Virus record (IMG/VR): IMGVR_UViG_3300022227_000042
Span: 1-20,865 of that record
Direction: 5' to 3' (one strand)
Length of the DNA stretch: 20,865 bases
Origin: a virus
Part shown: one piece after another, positions 1-7,181 of the stretch
Layout: each line of letters starts with the position of its first letter
How positions within the stretch are numbered: position 1 is the stretch's first letter
The notes under the pieces: generated by a model
The model's database searches: none
The model's input: the letters and a program-made list of their open reading frames with translations, nothing else
Told to the model about the DNA's origin: nothing
Program-made: the position numbers and the translations under genes

Positions 1-1
1 T

Positions 2-703
2 TCCACTCAGAATGATGGTGGCCCTCTAACAGCGGTGCCCCGTCAAAAATTTCAATTTGTAATTGAATTTAAGTCAACAGTAACAACTCTTCAAGATCAA
101 TTAGATAAATTAAAATTAGTAATACGAACGGCCGAACTACCAAGTTTTCAATTTGATACGCAAGTATTAAATCAATATAACAGAAAACGAGTTATTCAAA
201 CAAGGGCAAATTTTCAACCTGTTACTATCACATTTATGGATACAAGAGATAATAAATGGCAGAATGTTTTTAAAGAATATCTTAATTATTATTATAAAGA
301 TGGCCGAACATTTGGACATAATTTTGAAACATCTGATACAGTACAAGAATATGCAACAACAGATAACTTTGGTTTAAAATCACCAAAAGAAACTAGTTCA
401 GGATCGTTTGAACGATACTTTTTTAGTCAAATAAGAATGCATCGAGAATATGGCGGTGTTGGTGCTCCAACACAAGAATCTGTTACACTTTTTAATCCTG
501 TTATAACTACATGTAGTCACGATACTCTTGATTATTCTGATTCAAGTCCGGTTACCTGGAATGTCCAATTTGCATATGAAGGTATTACATATGATGATGG
601 TTGGGGTGAACGAAACATGTCAAATTTGGGTAGTGATATTTCCTCATTCGTAAAAAATGCAGGATCTGCATTAAGTTCTTTAGGTGGTAGATTGGGATTC
701 TAA
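2..703 (+). CDS. Tail-tube-fold structural protein, 5' end missing
   Basis: The reading frame is open to the left edge of the window, so the gene is probably cut at its 5' end. The first possible internal start (GTG at 35) has no ribosome binding site, and sense codons precede it. The visible part is about 234 residues. It carries the pattern QVLNQYNRKRVIQT followed by VTITFMDTRDNKW, typical of tail-tube-like proteins of marine T4-like phages (the gp19/gp54 tube fold). A beta-rich end (SPVTWNVQFAYEGITYDDGW) precedes a Ser/Gly-rich tail. The expected role is a structural subunit of the tail tube or of the tube-baseplate junction. Which T4 gene it matches is uncertain: T4 gp19 is shorter (about 163 residues) and gp54 longer. 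The next gene starts 1 nt after its stop. Confidence 0.6.
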   Translation, partial: STQNDGGPLTAVPRQKFQFVIEFKSTVTTLQDQLDKLKLVIRTAELPSFQFDTQVLNQYNRKRVIQTRANFQPVTITFMDTRDNKWQNVFKEYLNYYYKDGRTFGHNFETSDTVQEYATTDNFGLKSPKETSSGSFERYFFSQIRMHREYGGVGAPTQESVTLFNPVITTCSHDTLDYSDSSPVTWNVQFAYEGITYDDGWGERNMSNLGSDISSFVKNAGSALSSLGGRLGF

Positions 704-704
704 T

Positions 705-1121
705 ATGGCATATAAATCTGAAACAGCATCAACGATATCAGCAAATACCGGATTAAGTAGAGCCCAAGAAATTAGAGCAACTTTAGGCGATGATTCAGTA
801 GAATTTGATAGTAGATTAATTGGTGATTTAACATCTGCAACATTTGATTTTTTACCAACAGAACATGATATTGTAGTTGGTGAATTGCAAGGTGCGGGTA
901 TTTCTAAATTAGCAAGTAAAACATTGGCCTTTGAAATATTAGCATTGGCAAAATATTATAATAAAAAATACGACGAGTTTTTACCACTCATCGATGTAAA
1001 TGGTCTTGATCTTACCGATGATATTATTACAACATTAAATACTACTAGAGCTTCAAATAACCAATTAGGAAGGCAAAACGTATCAATAAATGAATATGTT
1101 TCTAGACAAGTAGTAGATTAA
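705..1121 (+). CDS. Hypothetical protein, probably virion-related
   Basis: A protein of 138 residues that I do not recognise. A GTG at 684 would add seven residues but lies inside the preceding gene. The ATG at 705 just after that stop, with a weak GGGA upstream, is the better start. The N-terminus is Ser/Thr-rich and the middle predicted helical (ASKTLAFEILALAKYYNKKY). There is no cysteine cluster, signal peptide or membrane segment. It lies between a tail-tube-like gene and gp4, and its stop overlaps the gp4 start as TAATG, so translational coupling is likely. By position it could be a small tail- or head-completion component, but no family signature is visible. Confidence 0.7.
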   Translation: MAYKSETASTISANTGLSRAQEIRATLGDDSVEFDSRLIGDLTSATFDFLPTEHDIVVGELQGAGISKLASKTLAFEILALAKYYNKKYDEFLPLIDVNGLDLTDDIITTLNTTRASNNQLGRQNVSINEYVSRQVVD

Positions 1122-1567
1122 TGGCAACAAAATATCAACAAGGACATTTTAGTCCCCAAAATCCAGATAAGTATATCGGAAAACATGAACCTATATATAG
1201 ATCAGGATGGGAATTAGCATTTATGCGGATGTGCGATAATCATCCGAATATATCTAAATGGGCATCAGAAGCACAACAAATAGAATATATGAATCCCTTT
1301 ACGGGCAAACGATCTAGATATATACCTGACTTTTTTATTGTTTACACTGATAAAGAAGGAAAAAACCATGCAGAAATTATAGAAATAAAACCATATAAAC
1401 AAGCAGAGATAAAAGAAGCAAGATCAAAATCAGATAAAGCAAAAGTTGTATTAAATATGGCTAAGTGGGAAGCCGCCAAACAATGGGCAAATAAAGCAGG
1501 TATACGATTTAGGGTTGTTACTGAACATGAAATATTTCATAAAATGAAAAAGAAAAAACAAAAATGA
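1121..1567 (+). CDS. 4: Head completion protein gp4 (nuclease fold)
   Basis: A protein of 148 residues that resembles T4 gp4 throughout, including the start (T4: YRSLWELRFMKWCD; here YRSGWELAFMRMCD). T4 gp4 is needed to finish the filled head before tail joining. The sequence shows a PD-(D/E)xK-like nuclease core: E31, PD at 69-70, then EIK at 88-90 in a short beta strand. The C-terminal part (KWEAAKQWANKAGIRFRVVTE) matches the end of the fold, and the last residues are lysine-rich. It starts in a TAATG overlap with the upstream gene, and its stop overlaps the gp16 ATG. Assignment to gp4 is secure from motif order and size; nuclease activity is inferred from the fold. Confidence 0.85.
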   Translation: MATKYQQGHFSPQNPDKYIGKHEPIYRSGWELAFMRMCDNHPNISKWASEAQQIEYMNPFTGKRSRYIPDFFIVYTDKEGKNHAEIIEIKPYKQAEIKEARSKSDKAKVVLNMAKWEAAKQWANKAGIRFRVVTEHEIFHKMKKKKQK

Positions 1568-2082
1568 CTAAAAAACTTGAAGAAACATTTAATCTTCCTA
1601 GCATTTCTGAAATAAGTCAGAATGACATTAAAGATATGCAAAATAATAATTTTGCAGACGGTGTATTACCATATCCTGTTTTTGATAAAGAAAAAGAAGC
1701 GTTATCACTTGCAGATAAGATAGATAAAGCATTACCTGCCGTTAAAGATATAAACACAAGCGACGAAGATATGGATAGGTATGCTGATAAGGCAGAAAAA
1801 GCATTTGAAGATTTAATGGATTTAGGTTTTAATGTAGAGGATAGAAATGCTGGACATATATTTGCATCGGCCCAAACCATGTTAAAAAATGCTATAGAAG
1901 CAAAAAATTCAAAATCAGATAGAAAATTAAGGGCAATAGAGCTACAACTTAAGAAACTTAGATTGGATCAAAATGAATCCAAAAATGCAAGTTATGAACA
2001 CGTAATTGATGCAGATCATATCGTAAGTGACCGTAATTCTCTCATTAATGAGCTTACAAAAAAACTAATAGATGATAAATAA
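1564..2082 (+). CDS. 16: Terminase small subunit gp16-like
   Basis: A 172-residue protein, close in size to T4 gp16 (164). It is nearly all helical and charged: an acidic N-terminal third, then long amphipathic helices at roughly residues 65-135 and a final segment ending LINELTKKLIDDK. This fits the central coiled-coil oligomerisation core of gp16-type small terminases, which form rings that regulate the packaging motor gp17. Sequence identity is low, as is usual for this family; size, helical architecture and the position two steps after gp4 and upstream of gp17 carry the call. Its ATG overlaps the gp4 stop (ATGA). Its own stop codon overlaps a late promoter box that serves the next gene. 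Confidence 0.65.
   Translation: MTKKLEETFNLPSISEISQNDIKDMQNNNFADGVLPYPVFDKEKEALSLADKIDKALPAVKDINTSDEDMDRYADKAEKAFEDLMDLGFNVEDRNAGHIFASAQTMLKNAIEAKNSKSDRKLRAIELQLKKLRLDQNESKNASYEHVIDADHIVSDRNSLINELTKKLIDDK
2074..2081 (+). promoter_or_regulatory. Late promoter box GATAAATA upstream of 2110 gene
   Basis: GATAAATA matches the T4-type late promoter (TATAAATA) at 7 of 8 positions and overlaps the gp16 stop codon. With T4 late spacing, transcription would start near 2087. That gives a 23-nt leader with AAGGA eight bases before the ATG at 2110. Late promoters are read by RNA polymerase carrying gp55 and gp33, coupled to the gp45 clamp; those genes are not in this window. Confidence 0.6.
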
Positions 2083-2109
2083 TTAAAACACATTTCAAGG
2101 ATTTAGATT

Positions 2110-2310
2110 ATGACATATCAAAACTCAGCTCAAATGCTTCGTAAGTATTCGGATATAATTAAAGAAATGCAACTAGCACAAGAACAGGCTGTTGTTGAAT
2201 CAGATGAAGACGACGAATCAAAAGAAGAAGTAGACGAAGCAAAAGAAGATAAAAAAGAAGAAGTCGACGAAGCTAAAGAAGAAGACACTGACGACGACGA
2301 CAAGGAATAA
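2110..2310 (+). CDS. Small acidic protein, prohead-core-like
   Basis: A 66-residue protein. Residues 1-27 are helix-forming. The rest is almost entirely Asp, Glu and Lys, containing the repeated unit KEEVDEAKE. This resembles the acidic tail of the small T4 prohead core protein gp67, but homology cannot be claimed from composition. Residues 9-19 read MLRKYSDIIKE. This aligns with the capsid-targeting peptide of T4 internal proteins, which ends at the (I/L)xE site cut by the prohead protease gp21. Nearly the same peptide (QMRKYADIISE) occurs at the C-terminus of the product of the gene at 4877. It has a late promoter upstream and an AAGGA ribosome binding site. A prohead or internal-head role is inference. 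Confidence 0.65.
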   Translation: MTYQNSAQMLRKYSDIIKEMQLAQEQAVVESDEDDESKEEVDEAKEDKKEEVDEAKEEDTDDDDKE

Positions 2311-2313
2311 TAC

Positions 2314-2901
2314 ATGAAATCTTTTAGCCAGTACTTAACCGAAGCAGAAAAAGAATATGCTTTTAGGGTTAAAGTTGCAGGAGACCTGAAAGACGAGCAG
2401 TTAGATAGAATGGAAGAAGCCTTAAAGAAATACGAGGCATTTTCAATATCTAAACCCAAGAAGACAATATTGCAATCTTCTGCTCCAGATTTTGATGACT
2501 TAGGTCCTGCAGAAATAAACATTATAGATTTAAAAACTCGGCAACCTGTTGCTCCACATATCTTATTAAATGATATTGTAGAAGCATTAGATGTACCAGA
2601 ATCTATAGTTAGAGTTAAAAACCCTGCAATGGAAGAAGAAGAACTGGCAGCAGATGAGAAAAAAGAGTTACTTTCAACAGATTCAGAACACCCAAAAGAT
2701 GAACATGGCGAACTAGGTTCTAAATTTTATGGTGACGAATTTAATTCTTTGTTTCTTAAAGAACTTGCTAAAGATAGGGCAACACCCAAAACTGAATTTG
2801 CTAAAAAACCTGAAAAAGTTGAAGTAATGAAAAATGAATCACCAGGTAAAGATAGTCCATTATCTAAACCTCACAATCCAGATCCAAGGGGGAAAAAATA
2901 A
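2314..2901 (+). CDS. Putative internal head/prohead protein with targeting peptide
   Basis: A 195-residue protein with no family I can name. The N-terminus MKSFSQYLTEA lines up position by position with the capsid-targeting sequence of T4 internal protein III (MKTYQEFIAEA). In T4, gp21 cuts after the glutamate; the equivalent here is after E10. Residues 16-95 look like a small alpha/beta domain (YAFRVKVAG ... INIIDLKTRQ). The remainder is acidic and then low-complexity, rich in Lys, Pro and Asp. AAGGA sits upstream of the ATG, and the stop overlaps the next start by 1 nt. I infer a protein packaged into the prohead, either as scaffold core or as an internal protein. Confidence 0.65.
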   Translation: MKSFSQYLTEAEKEYAFRVKVAGDLKDEQLDRMEEALKKYEAFSISKPKKTILQSSAPDFDDLGPAEINIIDLKTRQPVAPHILLNDIVEALDVPESIVRVKNPAMEEEELAADEKKELLSTDSEHPKDEHGELGSKFYGDEFNSLFLKELAKDRATPKTEFAKKPEKVEVMKNESPGKDSPLSKPHNPDPRGKK

Positions 2902-3260
2902 TGAATTTAGCTGATATTTTAAAACTAGCCGGACTAGCACAACAAGACCCAATGAGCTCGTTGAGTTCACCAGGATCTAGTTGTAACCAACACATGAATC
3001 CAGATGATATGCGTACATTAGTTATTAAAATAGAACAACCCCAACTTCAGCCAGAACAAGAAATGGTTGCGACAGAGGAAGCCGAAGGTAGTTATGCAAA
3101 TGCTCCTGAAGAAAAAGAAGTAGGCGATACACACAACGACTTTTCATTTAAAGGTTTTGGAAAACGTAAAAGACACACACGCGATGCCTTAGGTAACTAT
3201 GGTGATAATCCACTAGAAGAATCTAAAATGTTTGAAATGTATAAAAACTTTCAAAGCTAG
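2901..3260 (+). CDS. Hypothetical protein in the packaging cluster
   Basis: A 119-residue protein of unknown function. It begins with a short hydrophobic helix (MNLADILKLAGLAQQ), followed by a Ser/Pro-rich linker, one beta-like segment (RTLVIKIEQPQLQPEQE) and a largely disordered charged half. The part with the most motif character lies at about residues 70-106 (SYANAPEEKEVGD, then GDNPLEE). A GGGGG-type ribosome binding site lies within the end of the upstream gene, so the two are probably co-translated. Its place between a prohead-like protein and the large terminase suggests a head-assembly or virion role. The sequence alone does not prove this. Confidence 0.65.
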   Translation: MNLADILKLAGLAQQDPMSSLSSPGSSCNQHMNPDDMRTLVIKIEQPQLQPEQEMVATEEAEGSYANAPEEKEVGDTHNDFSFKGFGKRKRHTRDALGNYGDNPLEESKMFEMYKNFQS

Positions 3261-3296
3261 CCGCTGCCGGACAATAAACATAAAAATATTTGATAA

Positions 3297-4850
3297 ATGA
3301 GCAATTTTGATACTACTCTCGTAAAACGACCCCACCAACAAGAGAAGTATACTGATGAACAAATCCAAGAACTAGCCAAATGTATTAATGATCCTGTACA
3401 CTTTATGAGTCATCATTGTTATATTCAACATCCTGTAAAAGGTCGTGTAAAATTTGATTTATATGATTTTCAAAAACGACTGGTTAAGATATACAATGAT
3501 AATAGATATGCAATAGCACTTCTTCCACGACAAACAGGCAAATCAACTGCCGCTTCTGCATACCTATTATGGTATGCAATGTTTAAATCAGATAGTACAA
3601 TATTAATTGCCGCACACAAATACGCAGGTGCATTTGAAATAATGACTCGTTTGCGTTTTATATATGAAACTTTGCCCAATTATATAAGAGCAGGTTGTAC
3701 AAGTTATAATCGAGGATCTATGGAATTTGAAAATGGATCACGTATTGTATCCCAAGCAACAACAGAAACAACTGGTCGAGGTATGAGTTTAACGTTAATT
3801 TACTTAGACGAGTTTGCATATGTTCAACCACGTATAGCACAAGAATTTTGGACTTCACTTTCTCCCACACTTGCAACTGGTGGTAAATGTATTATTACTA
3901 GCACACCAAATCAAGATAACGACCAATTTGCACAAATATGGAAGTCTGCTATAGATACTTCGGATGATTATGGTAATGAACAAAAATTTGGTAAGAATGG
4001 ATTTAAATCATTTACTTGTCATTGGAGCGAACATCCTGAAAGAGATGAAAAATGGGCAAACGAAGAACGAGCTAAAATTGGGGAAGATCGATTTAGAAGA
4101 GAACACGAATGTGAATTTATAACCGCCGATGAAACATTAATTGCTCCTTTAAAATTAGTGTTATTAGAAAGTATTCAACCTGTACGTACTGAAGGACAAG
4201 TACGTTGGTATAAGGAGTTAAATAAAAATTCTACATATATAATTGGATTAGATCCGAGTATGGGTACAGGTTCTGATTATTCTGCTATACAAGTTTTTTG
4301 TTTACCAGGATTTCAACAAGTTGCTGAATGGAAACATAATAAAACTGATGTGCGTAATCAAATGCTTATATTACAATCAATACTCAAAACAATATATAAT
4401 GTAACTAAAGATGAAGAAGCTATTTACTATACTATAGAAAATAATGGAATAGGTAGAACATCGATACAAGCATTAGACGAATTAGGAACGTCTAACTTTT
4501 ATGGAAGTTTAATGAATGAACCTAAAACAAAAGGACAAACATTTCATAGAGGTCTTACAACTACTTTAAAAACTAAATTAGAAGGTTGTGCTAAACTAAA
4601 ATATTTTGTAGAAAATGGAAAAATAAAAATTAATAGCAAAAATTTAATTCAAGAATTAAAAACATTTGTTGCTCGAGGCAGGGCATTTGAAGCAAAAGAC
4701 GGTGAACATGATGATTTAGTAATGGCGGCTCTATTATGTGTACGAATTGTTCATCAATTAACAAAACATGACGAAGACACTTTCAACGAATTAATGGATC
4801 CGATGGATACAGACCCTGTTGATTTACCTATGCCAATTGGCGTTATTTAA
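3297..4850 (+). CDS. 17: Terminase large subunit gp17 (packaging motor)
   Basis: ATPase and nuclease that cuts concatemeric DNA and pumps it into the prohead. The 517 residues are shorter than T4 gp17 (610), mainly by loss of N-terminal sequence. ATPase domain: Walker A RQTGKST at 78-84, Walker B LIYLDEF with D171-E172, and coupling motif TSTP at 201-204. Nuclease domain (RNase H fold): D319 in IIGLDPSMGTGSDY, E381 in YTIENNGIG, and D472-D473 in EHDDLVMA, corresponding to the T4 catalytic Asp/Glu/Asp. All key residues are present. No Shine-Dalgarno sequence precedes the ATG. A degenerate late-like TAAAAATA at 3281-3288 would start transcription only a few bases upstream. Confidence 0.97.
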   Translation: MSNFDTTLVKRPHQQEKYTDEQIQELAKCINDPVHFMSHHCYIQHPVKGRVKFDLYDFQKRLVKIYNDNRYAIALLPRQTGKSTAASAYLLWYAMFKSDSTILIAAHKYAGAFEIMTRLRFIYETLPNYIRAGCTSYNRGSMEFENGSRIVSQATTETTGRGMSLTLIYLDEFAYVQPRIAQEFWTSLSPTLATGGKCIITSTPNQDNDQFAQIWKSAIDTSDDYGNEQKFGKNGFKSFTCHWSEHPERDEKWANEERAKIGEDRFRREHECEFITADETLIAPLKLVLLESIQPVRTEGQVRWYKELNKNSTYIIGLDPSMGTGSDYSAIQVFCLPGFQQVAEWKHNKTDVRNQMLILQSILKTIYNVTKDEEAIYYTIENNGIGRTSIQALDELGTSNFYGSLMNEPKTKGQTFHRGLTTTLKTKLEGCAKLKYFVENGKIKINSKNLIQELKTFVARGRAFEAKDGEHDDLVMAALLCVRIVHQLTKHDEDTFNELMDPMDTDPVDLPMPIGVI

Positions 4851-4873
4851 TAAATATATAAAACAGGTGTAGC
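4849..4873 (+). promoter_or_regulatory. Late promoter AATAAATA plus leader CAGGTGTAGC
   Basis: AATAAATA at 4849-4856 overlaps the gp17 stop codon. The predicted start near 4862 gives a 15-nt leader. The leader contains CAGGTGTAGC at 4864-4873, and its AGGTG probably acts as the ribosome binding site. The same 10-mer follows the late box at 16169-16176. Confidence 0.6.
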
Positions 4874-4876
4874 CAT

Positions 4877-7057
4877 ATGGTAGATTATGATTCGGTTGCG
4901 ACTAATATTTTTAAAACAATGTTGGCGCACAATTTAAACAGATTACAATTATTTGACAGTGAAGGGAAACGAACTGTCGAACCAGAACAGGCTAGACGAT
5001 TTTGGTCAGATGATTTAAAATTAATGGTGCATCTAGATGATAAACCATCGCCTGGAGAAATTAAAGTAAATGTAAGTGCAAACAACGAAAGCAGTCAAAT
5101 AGGTCTTAAAAAATTATTTGATTCAATTAGAGGTATTTCTAAGAAAAGTTTATTGCAATATACATTAAAAACATTCGGAAAAGAATTAAGTCCAAAAGAC
5201 TTTGCTTATCAAACAGTAGGAAGTGATAACATGGAAAATATTAAAGAATCAAGTTTGAGCAGAGCGTACGGTAGTACCAAATCTAGTTTTCAAAACTTAG
5301 ATTCTGCAAAACTTATTATTCGACATACAAAACCCATAGATGAAGGATCTAGGGGATCAAGAGCACGGAATATTTCTGCACTATTTGTAGAAAATTCTGA
5401 AGGGGAACGATTTAGATACCCATACAATCATCTAGCAGGTGCTAGAGCAATGACGCGGCATGTTGCGGAAGGCGGAACACCATACGATAATGTCGGTAGT
5501 TATGTTACTAAATTATCAGAAGAAACGTTTGAATTAAGTAAATTTAACCGTTATGCTAGAAGTAATAATTTAGTAAACGAAGATACTGGGCCTATTATAG
5601 AAAATGTACGTAATAGAATTCGTTCTCTCAAAGAAACCCTTAAACGAATGTCTTCGCATAGAGGTTACGCCACACAAGTACAAACACTAGGCGAAACTAA
5701 AACAGAATTAGACGAAGAACTAGTAAATAATCTTAAAGATAAATTCACAGTTGTTCACTTTGATGAATCCATTGAATCAGTACTTCCTTATGTTGCAAAT
5801 ATAGTTTCCGAAATGACAAGCAAAGCACGAATCAAAGAAGACTTTGATTCTTTTATGAATGCAGTAAATGAAGCAGAAGAAATTCAGGTAAGTTTAGTTG
5901 AAGATGATGATCCAGAACATCCATCTAATTTAACTTTTGAAAATGTTACTAAAAAGAATCAACATATTATACGATACATGTCGGAACATATTTTAGATAA
6001 AAATATTTCAAGTCTTGCAAACCAAGTAGCATCGGATTATTCACAATACGACACGTCAATGAAAAACCAAGCATTACGTGCAGTTAAAGGTATAATGAGC
6101 GAAAAAATTCAACCAGAACCAGTAGAAGATTCTGTTGGATTGCCAGATCTTCTTGTTAATAGTATAGATGATTCATTATCAAAATATGCTACAGATGATG
6201 TCTTTTTTGAAAAAGATACATCATCGGAGGACGAAGAGCAAGTAGAAGAAGGCAAATTGCCTCCAGGGTTACAGGCACATATTGATGCTAAAAAAGATAA
6301 AGAAGATGACGAAGAATTATCTGAAGATAATTTAAAAGATGTATCGGATTTACCTAAAGAAAAAGAAGAAGCTGATGTAACAAAAACCAGTCCTGTTGCA
6401 ACATGTAAATTAAAAGAAAACGAAATTAAAAGAAAACGATATGATACAACGAATGCAATATCTAGCAGGGGTAAACGCATGAAAATTACAGAATTAGACG
6501 AATCTTTTTGGCCAGGAGACCACAAAAAGAATCAAGAAGGAACAGGAAAAGGAAAATATCGCGATCGCAAGTCAGCCAATATTAATAAAAAAATCAGTCA
6601 AAAAACAGTGCCGTCAGCAAACGATTTCACAAGATCGCTGCCAGAAAATACTAATGCAACTTTAGATGATATTGTAGAAAGATATCCAACCGAACTTGAA
6701 TCAATAATAATAGGGAATTCTTTCTTAACGGATCATGATAAGTTTTATAATGAGTTATATGAATATTTTGTTACTGGTGCAGGTAGAGGCGAAATGCCAT
6801 ATGATGTTGCTAAAGCTCGAGACGGAGATCCAGACCAGTGGATTACTGAATATTTGGAACAGGAATATGGTCACGAATTTAGTCATAGTGATCCTGAATC
6901 AATGGATGGAGATTTTGACTCTGGTATGGCTTCAGCAGGACATGGTACAGACGAAGATTATGGCTATTATGGCGAAACTGCTGGAAATCAAATGCGTAAA
7001 TATGCAGACATAATTTCTGAATCTAATAAAATAATAAAAAGAAAAAAACGTAGTTAA
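4877..7057 (+). CDS. Large virion/head-associated protein, unknown function
   Basis: A 726-residue protein whose general type occurs in marine T4-like phages, but I cannot assign a T4 counterpart. Residues 1-350 look globular, with charged helices (IENVRNRIRSLKETLKRMSS). Residues about 410-515 are acidic and low-complexity, including EEGKLPPGLQAHIDAKKDK. A basic segment (about 515-585) is followed by an acidic, Gly/Tyr-rich end. The last 22 residues contain QMRKYADIISE, almost the same as residues 8-19 of the 66-residue protein at 2110. This resembles a prohead-protease capsid-targeting peptide, here at the C-terminus. A late promoter with a short AGGTG leader precedes the gene. Packaging into the head is inferred. 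Confidence 0.8.
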   Translation: MVDYDSVATNIFKTMLAHNLNRLQLFDSEGKRTVEPEQARRFWSDDLKLMVHLDDKPSPGEIKVNVSANNESSQIGLKKLFDSIRGISKKSLLQYTLKTFGKELSPKDFAYQTVGSDNMENIKESSLSRAYGSTKSSFQNLDSAKLIIRHTKPIDEGSRGSRARNISALFVENSEGERFRYPYNHLAGARAMTRHVAEGGTPYDNVGSYVTKLSEETFELSKFNRYARSNNLVNEDTGPIIENVRNRIRSLKETLKRMSSHRGYATQVQTLGETKTELDEELVNNLKDKFTVVHFDESIESVLPYVANIVSEMTSKARIKEDFDSFMNAVNEAEEIQVSLVEDDDPEHPSNLTFENVTKKNQHIIRYMSEHILDKNISSLANQVASDYSQYDTSMKNQALRAVKGIMSEKIQPEPVEDSVGLPDLLVNSIDDSLSKYATDDVFFEKDTSSEDEEQVEEGKLPPGLQAHIDAKKDKEDDEELSEDNLKDVSDLPKEKEEADVTKTSPVATCKLKENEIKRKRYDTTNAISSRGKRMKITELDESFWPGDHKKNQEGTGKGKYRDRKSANINKKISQKTVPSANDFTRSLPENTNATLDDIVERYPTELESIIIGNSFLTDHDKFYNELYEYFVTGAGRGEMPYDVAKARDGDPDQWITEYLEQEYGHEFSHSDPESMDGDFDSGMASAGHGTDEDYGYYGETAGNQMRKYADIISESNKIIKRKKRS

Positions 7058-7070
7058 TTCAATAAAACAC

Positions 7071-7099
7071 TTGACTTTTGATAAATAGTACTGTATAAT
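7071..7099 (+). promoter_or_regulatory. Sigma70-type promoter of gene 32
   Basis: TTGACT (7071-7076), a 17-bp spacer and a perfect TATAAT (7094-7099). It is the strongest promoter-like sequence in the first half of the window. It closely matches the promoter at 10201-10229 (same TTGACTTT start, spacer length and -10). Transcription would start near 7106, giving a leader of about 75 nt for gp32. Confidence 0.85.
7080..7087 (+). promoter_or_regulatory. Late promoter box inside the gene 32 sigma70 spacer
   Basis: GATAAATA lies in the spacer between the -35 and -10 of the sigma70-type promoter. Gene 32 may therefore be transcribed both early and late from nearly the same site. T4 gene 32 likewise has early/middle and late transcription. 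The two polymerase forms could not bind at once. Confidence 0.45.
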
Positions 7100-7100
7100 A

Positions 7101-7120
7101 GATTACATGAATGTGTAATC
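7101..7120 (+). promoter_or_regulatory. Inverted repeat at the gene 32 transcription start
   Basis: GATTACA, six bases, TGTAATC: a perfect 7-bp inverted repeat covering about -5 to +15 of the predicted start. It could be an operator or a 5'-end hairpin that protects the mRNA. No protein partner is known from the sequence. Confidence 0.4.
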
Positions 7121-7122
7121 GC

Positions 7123-7174
7123 TAGGCTAATAAAAGAATAGTAATTTAGGCACAAACATAGGCTAATAAAGGAG
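7123..7174 (+). repeat. Direct repeat TAGGCTAATAAA in gene 32 leader
   Basis: TAGGCTAATAAA occurs at 7123-7134 and again at 7159-7170. The second copy runs into the ribosome binding site (AAAGGAG). In T4, gp32 represses its own translation through an A/U-rich unstructured leader next to a pseudoknot. This repeat pair is a candidate equivalent, by position and inference only. Confidence 0.5.
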
Positions 7175-7181
7175 AAATAAT

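Noticed and set aside
2130-2522. Minus-strand ORF of 130 codons, Ser-rich
   Set aside because: It is the mirror of Glu/Asp/Lys-rich coding on the plus strand and has no promoter or ribosome binding site.
3291-3298. GATAAATG as a late promoter for gp17
   Set aside because: It overlaps the start codon itself, so transcription would begin inside the gene; the last base also mismatches.
6109-6525. Minus-strand ORF of 138 codons inside the 726-residue gene
   Set aside because: Ser-rich mirror of an acidic coding stretch, with no regulatory signals.
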